Below the pieces are notes generated by a model that did no database searches, was not told where the DNA came from, and saw only the letters and a list, made by a program, of their open reading frames with translations. From Selenomonadaceae bacterium (GTDB taxonomy: Bacteria > Bacillota > Negativicutes > Selenomonadales > Selenomonadaceae): a stretch of DNA of 50,856 nucleotides. The translations under genes and the position numbers were made by a program. This document shows, piece by piece, positions 1 to 8,298 of the stretch (position 1 is the stretch's first letter; every line of letters starts with the position of its first letter). The DNA lies in contig JAFWWC010000041.1 in NCBI GenBank assembly GCA_017518105.1, positions 1 to 50,856 on the forward strand, in the 5' to 3' direction.

Positions 1-44
1 AGTAGCAATTCGCGTTCCGTTATGCTAAGATGCTTGTAACTCAT
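1..44 (-). CDS. IS30-family transposase, N-terminal 14 residues (cut by window edge)
   Basis: The reverse strand from 44 reads ATG then codons for MSYKHLSITERELL, the typical opening of IS30-family transposases, where it leads into the N-terminal helix-turn-helix. A ribosome site (AGGGAG) lies about five bases upstream. In the family, the following region binds the inverted repeats and a DDE catalytic domain comes after it; both lie outside the window. The call rests on 14 residues only, but the KHL...ERE pattern is characteristic. Confidence 0.6.
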   Translation of the reverse strand, partial: MSYKHLSITERELL

Positions 45-120
45 GGTGCTCCCTGCTTTCTTTTTGAGTTATAAATATCTTAGCAGGAAACTATGAGCTT
101 TTCTATCTGTTGCACTTACA
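1..120 (-). mobile_element. IS30-family insertion sequence, 5' end only
   Basis: The window opens inside an insertion element whose transposase points left and leaves the window. About 75 bases of leader precede the start codon. Reading out from the gene, the leader ends near 115-120 with GTAAGTGCAACAGATAG, a plausible terminal inverted repeat. The other end is outside the window, so neither the inverted repeat nor a target duplication can be confirmed and the boundary is approximate. Confidence 0.5.
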
Positions 121-266
121 TTGTACATTCACGCGTCCAAAGAAAAGTTACAAAAGAAAGGACGCCTCGCGGGGGCGTTCCGCGCTATGAAACATCCATG
201 TTTCAAACGCGCGGCGGCTGCCGTCCTTGGCAGCCGGTCTCTAGCTACGTTCAAGATTACGTTACT
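121..266. repeat. Hairpin-rich noncoding segment between the IS end and htpX
   Basis: Three inverted repeats follow each other here: a GACGCC/GGGCGTT pair near 161-180, GAAACAT/ATGTTTC near 188-204 flanked by CGCG on both sides, and GGCTGCC/GGCAGCC near 215-234. A reading frame crosses it but has no ribosome site and no recognisable protein. It could act as the htpX 3' end or be a dispersed extragenic repeat; only this copy is visible. Confidence 0.35.
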
Positions 267-1136
267 TTATGAAAATAATTTCATGTCCTTAGCTTGTTCG
301 CGAAGAAGGGCAATCCTCTCGTCGGTGTCGGGGTGTGTCGAGAACAAATTCTTTAACGCCTTCTTCGAGTTCTCCAGCGGATTGACGATGAACATATGAG
401 CCGTAGCAGTTCCAGCTTTCTGCATGGGGGCGGCGGTCTTTGCGTAGTATTCAATCTTCTCTAGGGCGTTGGCTAAGTATATTGGGTTGCCGCAAATCTC
501 TCCGCCCGTCTTGTCAGCGTCATATTCCCGCGAACGAGATACGGCAAGTTGAATCAGAGTAGCGGCAAGGGGAGCGACAATCACTGCGGCAAGGAAACCG
601 ATAATCCCGCCTCTGTCATCGTCATCGGAGCGCGTACCGAAGATTGCGCCCCATTGAACTATATCGGCAACCAGAGAGATGACGCCCGCCATAGCCGCCG
701 CGACTGTCCCGATTAGAATATCCCTGTGCTTGACGTGCGCCAGTTCATGACCGAGCACGCCGGAGATTTCGTTAGCGTCGAGTGTCTGCATTATGCCAGT
801 CGTGACTGCAACCGCCGCATGGTCGGGATTCCTGCCAGTAGCGAAGGCATTTGGCACGGGAGAATCAATCACGTAGACGCGGGGCATTGGAAGTTCAGCC
901 TTCTTCGCGAGGTTGGCGACGATATTATAAAGTTGCGGGGCGTCAGCCTCAGTGACTTCGCGGGCGTCGTAACTCTTAAGCACAATCGAATCGCTGAACC
1001 AGTAGCTACCAAAGTTCATGGCAATGGCAATCACCAGCATAATCATCGCGCCCATTGAGTCGCCGACCAGCCCGCCTATCGCCACCATCAAGCCCGTTAG
1101 CAACGCCATTAGTACAAATGTCTTAAAGATATTCAT
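267..1136 (-). CDS. htpX: Membrane zinc metalloprotease HtpX
   Basis: M48-family inner-membrane protease of 289 residues that degrades damaged or misfolded membrane proteins, with its active site facing the cytoplasm. Two membrane segments lie in the first 50 residues. The zinc motif HELAH is at residues 130-134 (inside GVLGHELAHVKHRD), two more hydrophobic stretches follow at about 140-200, and the third zinc ligand is in SREYDAD. The length matches the family. An in-frame start 45 codons upstream exists, but the ATG at 1136 has an AAGGAGGA site six bases away and lies just downstream of a strong promoter, so it is preferred. The gene is monocistronic, facing the IS end. Confidence 0.95.
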   Translation of the reverse strand: MNIFKTFVLMALLTGLMVAIGGLVGDSMGAMIMLVIAIAMNFGSYWFSDSIVLKSYDAREVTEADAPQLYNIVANLAKKAELPMPRVYVIDSPVPNAFATGRNPDHAAVAVTTGIMQTLDANEISGVLGHELAHVKHRDILIGTVAAAMAGVISLVADIVQWGAIFGTRSDDDDRGGIIGFLAAVIVAPLAATLIQLAVSRSREYDADKTGGEICGNPIYLANALEKIEYYAKTAAPMQKAGTATAHMFIVNPLENSKKALKNLFSTHPDTDERIALLREQAKDMKLFS

Positions 1137-1158
1137 GATAAGTCCTCCTTTCGCGCAG

Positions 1159-1187
1159 ATTATAAGAGCGATTCTATCTTTCGGCAA
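1159..1187 (-). promoter_or_regulatory. Sigma-A type promoter of htpX
   Basis: TTGCCG (1182-1187), a 17-base spacer, then a perfect TATAAT (1159-1164) on the reverse strand. Transcription would begin near 1152 and give a leader of about 16 bases carrying the ribosome site, which confirms the start at 1136. Confidence 0.8.
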
Positions 1188-1345
1188 GACTTTAAAATAC
1201 TTTAATTGATGGTGCGTCTCGTGCGTGCTAATCTTTCCCCACTCTTCTACTTTGCGAGTCTCATATCCCAATTCGGCTCATTGACTACATAGAAATGTTT
1301 CACCGGCATTTACGTGAGCATTACTTACATCTTCCTCCCCAAAAA

Positions 1346-1640
1346 TTATCTGACGAAGATGACCTTAGGCAAATCGCTGTAGCTAACCATGCCCATTGAA
1401 ATCATCACCTCCGGCTGAAGATTTTTCACGCCGTAAATGTTTATATCATAAATCACGGGCGAGAACGTCTCATCAAGATCGAGTCCCGTCGCATCCACAA
1501 TTAAGCCAGTATAATTCATGCTCTGCAACTATTGAATTATCACAGGTTATCACGCCATGCTTGGGCTTGTCCAAAAGATGATAATTGCCTTCGACTGCCA
1601 AACCGCTCTTGCCGTAAAGCTCAACATGGTCTACATGTTA
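1346..1640 (-). pseudogene. Decayed C-terminal remnant of an LPP20/CsgG-associated lipoprotein-like gene
   Basis: Frame 1346-1528 encodes a 60-residue piece with YTGLIVDATGLDLDETFSPV and GMVSYS, which resembles the C-terminal YTGLIVD-GLGL motif of LPP20-like envelope proteins as I recall them. Upstream, about 1529-1640, another frame continues with ELYGKSGLAVEGNY and then loses register, so the coding is interrupted. There is no ribosome site or standard start. Family assignment is from motif memory and is tentative. The rest of 1137-1345 shows only the htpX promoter, and 1641-1818 shows nothing I can support. Confidence 0.45.
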
Positions 1641-1818
1641 GTGGAAGTATACACATCAATTTTTGCAGTCACACGACACGTTGAGTTATTTACGCGACTT
1701 TCGTTAAGAATTTTGATTCGTTTGACATAGCCTTGTTCCCATTCCAGTCACTGTTATTTTTTGGGCTAAAACATTACCATAGAAACATGTCAAATTTTTT
1801 GATTATACGGCTGAAAAT

Positions 1819-1857
1819 AATCCTCTGTCGAAAAACTTGCGGCGGAGGATTTTTTTT
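1819..1857 (+). terminator. Intrinsic-terminator hairpin directly upstream of the rubrerythrin fusion
   Basis: An eleven-pair stem (AATCCTCTGTCG with CGGCGGAGGATT, two G-U pairs) and nine-base loop are followed by eight T. No same-strand gene precedes it within the window. It ends only about 20 bases before the ribosome site of the next gene, so it may work as an attenuator or insulator rather than as a gene end. It is nearly identical to the hairpin at 28645-28684. Confidence 0.7.
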
Positions 1858-1865
1858 GCTATCAT
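1837..1865 (+). promoter_or_regulatory. Candidate promoter nested in the hairpin, for the rubrerythrin fusion
   Basis: TTGCGG (1837-1842), a 17-base spacer made of the hairpin 3' arm and its T run, and TATCAT (1860-1865). A start near 1872 would give a leader of about 23 bases with the AGGAGAGGTGA ribosome site. This is the only reasonable promoter close to the gene, but the -35 overlaps the stem. Confidence 0.45.
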
Positions 1866-1894
1866 GTGGGAAATTTTTAGGAGAGGTGACTTTA

Positions 1895-3070
1895 ATGGAT
1901 AGCAAAGTTTTATTCAACGTTCAATACGGTCTCTTCGTCCTTAGCGCACGCGACGGCGACAAGGATAACGCCTGCATAATCAATACGGTGACGCAAGTGA
2001 CTGCCGCGCCTATCACGAAGGATAGAATTTCAATCGCCGTGAACAAATCGAACTACACGCACGACATCATCGCTAAAACAAAGAAATTTACGGTATCGAT
2101 TATCTCCGAGGCGGCGACTTTCGACCTTTTTAAGCATTTTGGCTTCCAAAGCGGCAAGAACGTCGACAAGTTCGCGGATTTCGATAAAGTTCAGCGCACA
2201 GCCAATGGAACGCTTGCGATAACCGAGGGCACGAACTCATTTATAAGCGCGAACGTGATTCAGCAGGTCGAATTGGATACGCACTCGATTTTTATCGCTG
2301 AAGTGGTCGATATGGAGAAATTTAATAACGTTCCGTCGACGACTTACAATTATTATCAGGCGCACATCAAACCAAAGCCGGCAGTCAAGGCGACGGGCAA
2401 AACTAAATGGGTTTGTAGGATTTGCGGTTACGTTCACGAGGGCGACGAGCCTCCGGCGATTTGTCCGCTGTGCAAACACCCGTCCACGGACTTTGAAAAA
2501 GTCGTAGAAGAGGCTCCCGCCGAAAATCCGAAGAAAAATCCTTATGAAGGCACCAAAACGGAAAAAAATCTTCGTGAGGCGTTCGCGGGCGAATCTCAAG
2601 CACGGAATATGTACACGTACTTTGCAAGCGTGGCGAAGAAGAACGGCTACGAACAAATTGCCGCGTTATTCCTCAAAACCGCCGACAACGAGAAGGAACA
2701 CGCAAAACTTTGGTTTAAGGCGTTGGGCGAGCTTGGAACTGTGGAAGAAAATCTTGTTCACGCGGCAGACGGCGAAAAATTCGAGTGGACGGACATGTAT
2801 CCGCGAATGGCACGCGAGGCGGACGAAGAAGGCTTCCACGAGCTTGCAGAACAGTTCCGCGGCGTGGCGGCAATCGAAAAACATCACGAGGAACGCTATC
2901 GCAAGCTGTTAAAGAACGTCGAGGCGCAAGAAGTCTTCAAAAAGGCGGGCGTAACGCTTTGGGAGTGCAGGAACTGCGGACATTTGGTTTTGAGCACGAC
3001 GGCTCCTGAACTTTGCCCTGTATGCAATCACCCGCAAAGCTTTTTCGAGGTCAATTCGGAAAATTATTGA
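1895..3070 (+). CDS. Flavin reductase-rubredoxin-rubrerythrin fusion (peroxide detoxification)
   Basis: A 391-residue single-chain electron-transfer peroxidase. Residues 1-155 form a flavin-reductase-like FMN domain ([18 protein letters not shown]). Residues 170-200 form a rubredoxin domain with C174-x2-C177 and C190-x2-C193. Residues 215-345 form the rubrerythrin diiron four-helix domain ([29 protein letters not shown]), and 355-388 a second rubredoxin with C358-x2-C361 and C374-x2-C377. Electrons would pass from NAD(P)H through FMN and iron to the diiron centre, reducing hydrogen peroxide in the anaerobe's cytoplasm. Separate high-molecular-weight rubredoxin and rubrerythrin proteins are well known; here both are joined. 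Start chosen by AGGAGAGGTGA upstream; the frame stays open 54 codons further but without a site. Confidence 0.9.
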   Translation: MDSKVLFNVQYGLFVLSARDGDKDNACIINTVTQVTAAPITKDRISIAVNKSNYTHDIIAKTKKFTVSIISEAATFDLFKHFGFQSGKNVDKFADFDKVQRTANGTLAITEGTNSFISANVIQQVELDTHSIFIAEVVDMEKFNNVPSTTYNYYQAHIKPKPAVKATGKTKWVCRICGYVHEGDEPPAICPLCKHPSTDFEKVVEEAPAENPKKNPYEGTKTEKNLREAFAGESQARNMYTYFASVAKKNGYEQIAALFLKTADNEKEHAKLWFKALGELGTVEENLVHAADGEKFEWTDMYPRMAREADEEGFHELAEQFRGVAAIEKHHEERYRKLLKNVEAQEVFKKAGVTLWECRNCGHLVLSTTAPELCPVCNHPQSFFEVNSENY

Positions 3071-3150
3071 ATTGTTCGCGCTCAGCTTGGGGTGCGTGGA
3101 TTGAAAAGAGGTAAACGCAGAGAATTACTAAGCTTTAAGGCAAAAAAATT

Positions 3151-3187
3151 AGGCGAACGGTTGAAATTAACCGCTCGCCTTTTTGAT
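3151..3187. terminator. Bidirectional terminator between convergent genes
   Basis: AGGCGA-CGGTT pairs with AACCG-TCGCCT around a short AT-rich loop, with one mismatch. A T run follows on the forward strand and an AATTTTTTT run on the reverse strand, so it can end both the rubrerythrin fusion and pncB. Confidence 0.85.
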
Positions 3188-3189
3188 TG

Positions 3190-4650
3190 TCAATTATCCA
3201 AGCCTTGCCGCGTTTTATGTAGCAAAGACATTTTCATATCGTAATAATCGGGCGTCATGTCGAGATAATGGCGGTGAGGATTCTCAAAACGTTGTTCCTC
3301 CTGCCAAATTTCTTTTTCAAGCTGATATTTAACGTAATCGCGAATTTCACTAATGGTCGGCAGAGTTTCGACGCGCCGCCCGTCCTTAATGTAGAGTTTC
3401 GATAATTTTTTAGCCGTGCAATTCTCAAAGCGGCGATTCTTCCACGGCTTAACGGGGTCGACGTAGCGGAAGGGCTTAGACATGTCAACAGGCTCATCGA
3501 ACAGGGCAATCAAATCGGCTTCGGCGTGTCCGTCGGCATTGTAGACGCGATAAATACTTTTGACGCCGGGATTAGTAATCTTCTCAATGTTTTCGCTGAC
3601 TTTGATACGCGGAACGAATTCTCCGCCCTCCTCGACCGCGACAATCTTATAAACCGCCCCGAAGACCGGCTCAGACTTCGCAGTAATCAGCCGTTCGCCG
3701 ACGCCAAAGGAATCAATCGCCGCGCCCTGACTTATCAGCGAAGTAATCGTGAATTCGTCCAAACTATTGCTTGCAATGATTCTGCAGTCGTTTAAGCCGG
3801 CGTCGTCCAACATCTTGCGAATTTTTTTAGACAGATAAGCCAAGTCGCCCGAATCAATCCGAACTCCGCGAAGTCGTTTGCCTTTAGGCTCCAAAACTTC
3901 TTTAGCAACTCGAATCGCGTTTGGAATGCCGCTATGGACAACATCGTAGGTATCAACAAGCAAAGTCGTCGAATCGGGATAAACTTCGGCATATTTTTTG
4001 AAAGCGGCGAACTCATCGCGGAAATACATAACCCAACTATGCGCCATAGTGCCGTTGACGGGGATATTAAAGAGTTGCCCCGCCGAGACAGTCGCGGTAC
4101 CGTTCACGCCGCCGATAAAGGCAGCTCTAGCCCCATAAGTCGCCGCGTCCATGTTGTGAGCGCGTCTGGCTCCGAAATCCGAAACGAAACGCCCTTCAGC
4201 CGCCCGAACGATACGCCGAGCCTTAGTCGCAATCAGTGATTGATGATTAATTTGGGCAAGGATAGCCGTTTCGACAAGTTGAGCGTCAATCAGGTTGGCA
4301 ACGACGGTTAAACACGGCTCGTTAGGATACATAATCGTGCCTTCGGGGAAAGCGTAAATGTCTCCGCGGAAATGGAAGTCTTTGAGGCTCTCTAAGAAGT
4401 TTTCGTCGAAAATTTTTTGCTCACGAAGGTAATCAATATCCTTCGCGCTGAATTGCATGTTCTCGACGTACTCAATCACCTGTTCAAGCCCCGCGAAGAT
4501 TGCGAAGCCGCCCGCGTCAGGATTACGCCGATAAAAAACGTCAAATGCTACGCGAGTATTTTCCCCGCCGTTGACAAAATAGCCATTCGCCATCGTCATT
4601 TCGTAGAAATCCATCATCATCGAGAGATTTCTTTTATCAAACTGCGACAT
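3190..4650 (-). CDS. pncB: Nicotinate phosphoribosyltransferase
   Basis: Salvages nicotinate with PRPP and ATP to nicotinate mononucleotide, the first step of the Preiss-Handler NAD route, in the cytoplasm. The 486-residue protein fits the Firmicute-type enzyme of about 480-490 residues. Recognisable stretches are DFYEMTMANGYF at the N-terminus, FVSDFGARRAHN, the phosphate-binding part VRIDSGDLAYLSKKIRK, IIASNSLDEFTI and DSFGVGERLITA. The start at 4650 (MSQFDK) has GGAGGAA eight bases upstream; an ATG 15 bases further up overlaps that site and is unlikely to be used. The gene follows nadK, another NAD gene, after an intrinsic terminator that leaves almost no room for a promoter, so attenuation is possible. 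Confidence 0.93.
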   Translation of the reverse strand: MSQFDKRNLSMMMDFYEMTMANGYFVNGGENTRVAFDVFYRRNPDAGGFAIFAGLEQVIEYVENMQFSAKDIDYLREQKIFDENFLESLKDFHFRGDIYAFPEGTIMYPNEPCLTVVANLIDAQLVETAILAQINHQSLIATKARRIVRAAEGRFVSDFGARRAHNMDAATYGARAAFIGGVNGTATVSAGQLFNIPVNGTMAHSWVMYFRDEFAAFKKYAEVYPDSTTLLVDTYDVVHSGIPNAIRVAKEVLEPKGKRLRGVRIDSGDLAYLSKKIRKMLDDAGLNDCRIIASNSLDEFTITSLISQGAAIDSFGVGERLITAKSEPVFGAVYKIVAVEEGGEFVPRIKVSENIEKITNPGVKSIYRVYNADGHAEADLIALFDEPVDMSKPFRYVDPVKPWKNRRFENCTAKKLSKLYIKDGRRVETLPTISEIRDYVKYQLEKEIWQEEQRFENPHRHYLDMTPDYYDMKMSLLHKTRQGLDN

Positions 4651-4664
4651 CGATAATTCCTCCA

Positions 4665-4697
4665 TAAAAAAAACCTTAACTCTTCCGAATCAAGGTT
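4665..4697 (-). terminator. Terminator or attenuator hairpin between nadK and pncB
   Basis: On the reverse strand AACCTTGATTC pairs over eleven positions with GAGTTAAGGTT around a GGAA tetraloop, followed by eight T. The T run ends beside the pncB ribosome site. I see no antiterminator pairing by eye, so regulation is inferred from position only. Confidence 0.8.
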
Positions 4698-4725
4698 GAT
4701 ATTTGTTATTGGCGGGAAAATTCCT

Positions 4726-5571
4726 TCAAGCGTTCCACATTTTTGCTTTGAGCACGTCATAATAATTTTTGTCGTCGAACTTGACGATTTGCGCCGAATC
4801 CTTAGCTTTGCGGATAATAACGTCGTCATTGGGCTGAATTTTATGACTAACTTGCCCGTCGAGCGTGACCATAACATCTTGAGCGGCGGAAATCTTAATT
4901 AAAACTTCTTCGTCCTCGTTTACGATAAGCGGGCGCATTTGGAAGGTATGCGGGCAAATCGGCGTCAAAAGCAGGGCGCGAATCGTCGGATTGAGGATTG
5001 GCCCTCCGGCACTCAATGAATAAGCCGTCGAACCCGTCGGACTGGAAACAATCAGCCCGTCCGCCTTGTAATCCATTAAATGCGTCTGATTAATGTACAA
5101 GCCTAGGTGCAACATGCGAGCGACGCCGCCTTTGGTGATAACAACGTCGTTAATCGCGTTGCCCAGAAATTTTTCGCCTAAATCGTTGCGAACGTAGCCG
5201 CTGAGTAAAAGTCGCCGTTCAACTCGATATTGCCCCGCCAAAATCTTTCCTAGGCGGCTTTCGAGTTCACGCGGCTCAATATCAGCTAAGAAACCGAGCG
5301 TGCCGAGATTAATCCCGCAGACAGGAACGCTTTGCCCGCTGAATCGTCGACAAACGCCCAATAAAGTCCCGTCTCCGCCAATACTCAACGCCATATCGAC
5401 ATGAACCCTTTCGACGCAGGGCAAGCCGTATTCATCTTTGCGAAACTGCCGAGCCTCCGTCGCGGGCATGACTAGTCGCACGTCCTTGTTGTGATAGAAA
5501 TTAAAAATGCGGTCGACAATCTCACCTGCCCGCCGCTTACTTATGTTCGGGAAAACCGCCAACTGCATCAT
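4726..5571 (-). CDS. nadK: NAD kinase
   Basis: Phosphorylates NAD to NADP using ATP or polyphosphate. The hallmark GGDGTLLGVCRRF (phosphate binding, catalytic Asp), NDVVITKGG, and the glycine-rich DGLIVSSPTGSTAYSLSAGGP are all present in order, and the 281-residue length is typical. The chosen start MMQLAVFPN matches the usual opening of the family and has GGAG eleven bases upstream. Longer in-frame starts at 5592, 5622 and 5652 exist; those at 5622 and 5652 overlap tlyA, so the true start is uncertain by up to 27 codons. It is coupled to tlyA and dxs, a common Firmicute arrangement next to recN and argR genes. Confidence 0.93.
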   Translation of the reverse strand: MMQLAVFPNISKRRAGEIVDRIFNFYHNKDVRLVMPATEARQFRKDEYGLPCVERVHVDMALSIGGDGTLLGVCRRFSGQSVPVCGINLGTLGFLADIEPRELESRLGKILAGQYRVERRLLLSGYVRNDLGEKFLGNAINDVVITKGGVARMLHLGLYINQTHLMDYKADGLIVSSPTGSTAYSLSAGGPILNPTIRALLLTPICPHTFQMRPLIVNEDEEVLIKISAAQDVMVTLDGQVSHKIQPNDDVIIRKAKDSAQIVKFDDKNYYDVLKAKMWNA

Positions 5572-5605
5572 ACCCGCATCAACTCCAAACATCGTCCGAA
5601 AAATA

Positions 5606-6400
5606 TCAGTCCAATTCTTCATGCGCCGAATCAACCACCGCTGAAACTTCAACGACCGCCGACGCCTCGTCCTTTATCAAGTGCGCAAGATATTCTATGT
5701 TGCCTTCCGGACCTTTGACAGGTGAAAAGTCCAAAGCCACGGCTCCAAAGCCGATTTCAGCCGCGAAATTCAAAACCCGTTCGATAACCGCCGCATGAAT
5801 CTTTTTATCACGGACGACTCCGCGTTTGCCGACATGTTCGCGACCCGCCTCGAACTGCGGCTTAATCAACGCTACGACCTCGCCCGAATCCTTTAGCAAG
5901 TCATAGACGACGGGCAAGACCTTTTCCAATGAGATAAACGCCACGTCGATTGACGCGAAGTCGGGCAAGCCGTAATACAAATCCTGCCTCGTGACGTTGC
6001 GGATATTCGTCCGCTCCATGTTGACGACTTGCACATTGCTACGGAGCTTCCACGCCAACTGACCATAGCCCACATCGATAGCGTAAACCATTTTTGCGCC
6101 GTGCTGTAGCATGCAATCGGTAAAGCCGCCCGTAGACGCCCCGACATCAGCCGCAATCCGTCCGCTCATGTTAATCTTGAACACGTCGAGGGCTTTTTGA
6201 AGTTTCAAGCCGCCGCGACTTACGAAAGGCATTTCTTCGCCGAGAATCCTAATCTGCGCGTCGGGAGCAATCAGCGTGCCTGCCTTGTCGACCTTCTGCC
6301 CGTTCACGAGTACTTTCCCCGCCATAATCATTGCCTTAGCGCGGGCGCGGCTGTCGAAAAACTTTTTCTCCGTCAAAACCATGTCAAGTCGTTCTTTCAT
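5606..6400 (-). CDS. tlyA: TlyA-family rRNA 2'-O-methyltransferase
   Basis: A 264-residue protein with an N-terminal S4 RNA-binding domain (about 1-60: RLDMVLTEK, SRARAKAMIMAGKVLVNGQ) and a FtsJ-type methyltransferase domain with the SAM motif ADVGASTGGFTDCMLQHGA and VALIKPQFE. Characterised members methylate cytidines in 16S and 23S rRNA and affect capreomycin sensitivity; in Firmicutes the exact target is less certain. The ATG overlaps the dxs stop as ATGA, and there is no strong ribosome site, so translation is probably coupled to dxs. Confidence 0.9.
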   Translation of the reverse strand: MKERLDMVLTEKKFFDSRARAKAMIMAGKVLVNGQKVDKAGTLIAPDAQIRILGEEMPFVSRGGLKLQKALDVFKINMSGRIAADVGASTGGFTDCMLQHGAKMVYAIDVGYGQLAWKLRSNVQVVNMERTNIRNVTRQDLYYGLPDFASIDVAFISLEKVLPVVYDLLKDSGEVVALIKPQFEAGREHVGKRGVVRDKKIHAAVIERVLNFAAEIGFGAVALDFSPVKGPEGNIEYLAHLIKDEASAVVEVSAVVDSAHEELD

Positions 6401-8298
6401 GTCGTCACCGTTAAGAATCCGAAGATTAATTCATTGAGCCGAACGAGTATCCGCTGAGCAATCTTTTCCGCCGTCAAGCCGCACATGTCCAATAGCTCGG
6501 CGCGTGTTCCCTGCTCAATGAACTCGTCCTTTATGCCGAGCCTCAAAAGCGGCGTTGAAATTTTTTCGTCCGCTAAGAACTCCGCGACCGCCGACCCAAA
6601 GCCGCCGTTTAATGTTCCCTCTTCGCACGTGACTAAAAGCTTTGCCGAGCGCGCCGATTGTTTGATAAGTTCCGTGTCGAATGGTTTGACGAATCGGACG
6701 TTCACCACGTCAGCGGAAATCTTTTTATCGTTAAGGAGTCTCGACGCCTCGACGCAAGCTTTAACCATCGTCCCGACTGCAAAGATTGCAACCTCGGCCG
6801 ATTGACTTTGCTTGACGACCTCCGCCTTGCCCCAAGAAATTTCTGACGGTTGAGCCTCGACATTGACGCCAAGCCCCGCGCCTCGTGGATAACGTATCGC
6901 AACGGGTTTGTCCTGCGTGAATGCCGCGAATATCATTTGCCTAAGTTCGTTCTCGTCTTTTGGCGCAAGGATATTCATATTGGGTATCGTCCGCAGATAT
7001 GCCAAGTCGAACGCCCCATGATGAGTTGCGCCGTCCTCGCCGACTAGCCCCGCCCTATCCAAACACAACAGCACCGGCAGATTTTGTAAGCACACGTCGT
7101 GGAGGATTTGGTCATAAGCCCGCTGCATGAAGGTCGAATAAATCGCAACGACTGGTCTAAGTCCGCCCGCCGCCATGCCTGCCGCCAAAGTTACTGCGTG
7201 TTCCTCGGCAATTCCTACGTCAAAGAATCGGTGCGGGAATCGTTCGGCGAACTTCTTTAAGCCCGTGCCCGTCGGCATTGCGGCAGTTATCGCCACGATT
7301 CTTTCATCACGTGCCGCGCAGTCAATCACCGCTTGCGAAAAAATTTCCGTGTAGCTCGGCGGCGACTTCTTCTTGATGACTTGCCCCGTTGCCTTGTCGA
7401 ACTTGCCGACGCCATGAAACTTTTCGGGCGCGGTCTCGGCTGGTGGATAGCCCTTGCCCTTAGTCGTGTTTACATGAATCAGTACTGGAGCATTAATCAC
7501 ACCCACGCGGCTGAAAACGTCCTTCAAGCCTCCGATGTCGTGCCCGTCAATCGGTCCCAGATAAGTAAAGCCCAAAGCCTCGAACATTGCGCCAGGGAAG
7601 ACTGCCGCCGACACTCCCGCCTTAACCGAGTTAGCCGCTAGCAAAATTTTTTCGCTGAGGTCGCGGAAAGGAATGTTCTTAACGAATTCTTCAAACTCTT
7701 TCTTAGCGCGATGGAATTGCGGCTTGAGACGGATTTTGGAAAGATATTCCGACAACGCGCCGACGTTCTTATCAATCGACATTTCGTTATCGTTTAGGAC
7801 GACGAGCAGATTTTTCTTGAGTTGCCCGGCGTGATTGAGAGCCTCGAACGCCATGCCGCCAGTTAAAGCCCCGTCGCCTATGACCGCGATGACTTTGCGC
7901 TTGACCTTTTCAATCTCGGAGGCAATCAGAAATCCCAAAGCCGCACTAATCGACGTGGACGCATGACCGACACCAAAAGAATCAAAAGGCGACTCGACAC
8001 GTTTAGGAAAGCCCGTAATGCCTCCCAAAGTCCTCAGCGTGTGGAATGTGTCGCGTCGCCCTGTTAAAATTTTGTGCGTATAAGCTTGGTGTCCGACGTC
8101 CCAAATAAGTCTATCTTTGCTGAAGTCAAACACCGAATACAGCGCAAGCGTCAGCTCGACCGTGCCGAGGCTTGGCGCAAGATGTCCGCCGTTTTTTGCG
8201 ACCGTCGTCAAGATTAGCTCGCGAATTTCGCCCGCCAGCTCTTCCAGTTCAACTAGGCTCAGCGTTTGAAGTTGGGCGGGTAAGTTTAATCTCTTCAA
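6397..8298 (-). CDS. dxs: 1-deoxy-D-xylulose-5-phosphate synthase
   Basis: Condenses pyruvate and glyceraldehyde-3-phosphate with thiamine diphosphate, the first step of the MEP isoprenoid route. The 633 residues contain NGGHLAPSLGTVELTLALY, the ThDP/Mg motif GDGALTGGMAFEALNHAG, the transketolase central part with GIAEEHAVTLAAGMA, and the C-terminal transketolase domain. It lies in the same operon as ispA, the next prenyl-chain step in this region. The frame begins at a TTG; the nearest good ribosome site (GAGGAGAG) is about 15 bases or more upstream with no ATG or GTG between, so initiation here is atypical and the start is the weak point. Confidence 0.93.
   Translation of the reverse strand: MKRLNLPAQLQTLSLVELEELAGEIRELILTTVAKNGGHLAPSLGTVELTLALYSVFDFSKDRLIWDVGHQAYTHKILTGRRDTFHTLRTLGGITGFPKRVESPFDSFGVGHASTSISAALGFLIASEIEKVKRKVIAVIGDGALTGGMAFEALNHAGQLKKNLLVVLNDNEMSIDKNVGALSEYLSKIRLKPQFHRAKKEFEEFVKNIPFRDLSEKILLAANSVKAGVSAAVFPGAMFEALGFTYLGPIDGHDIGGLKDVFSRVGVINAPVLIHVNTTKGKGYPPAETAPEKFHGVGKFDKATGQVIKKKSPPSYTEIFSQAVIDCAARDERIVAITAAMPTGTGLKKFAERFPHRFFDVGIAEEHAVTLAAGMAAGGLRPVVAIYSTFMQRAYDQILHDVCLQNLPVLLCLDRAGLVGEDGATHHGAFDLAYLRTIPNMNILAPKDENELRQMIFAAFTQDKPVAIRYPRGAGLGVNVEAQPSEISWGKAEVVKQSQSAEVAIFAVGTMVKACVEASRLLNDKKISADVVNVRFVKPFDTELIKQSARSAKLLVTCEEGTLNGGFGSAVAEFLADEKISTPLLRLGIKDEFIEQGTRAELLDMCGLTAEKIAQRILVRLNELIFGFLTVTT

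Noticed and set aside
121..399. A 92-codon forward frame beside the IS end
   Set aside because: It crosses three hairpins and then reads antisense to htpX, with no ribosome site or recognisable protein.
4651..4725. NAD-type riboswitch before pncB
   Set aside because: The region before the hairpin is the nadK coding end and too short for an aptamer; only a simple terminator stem is visible.
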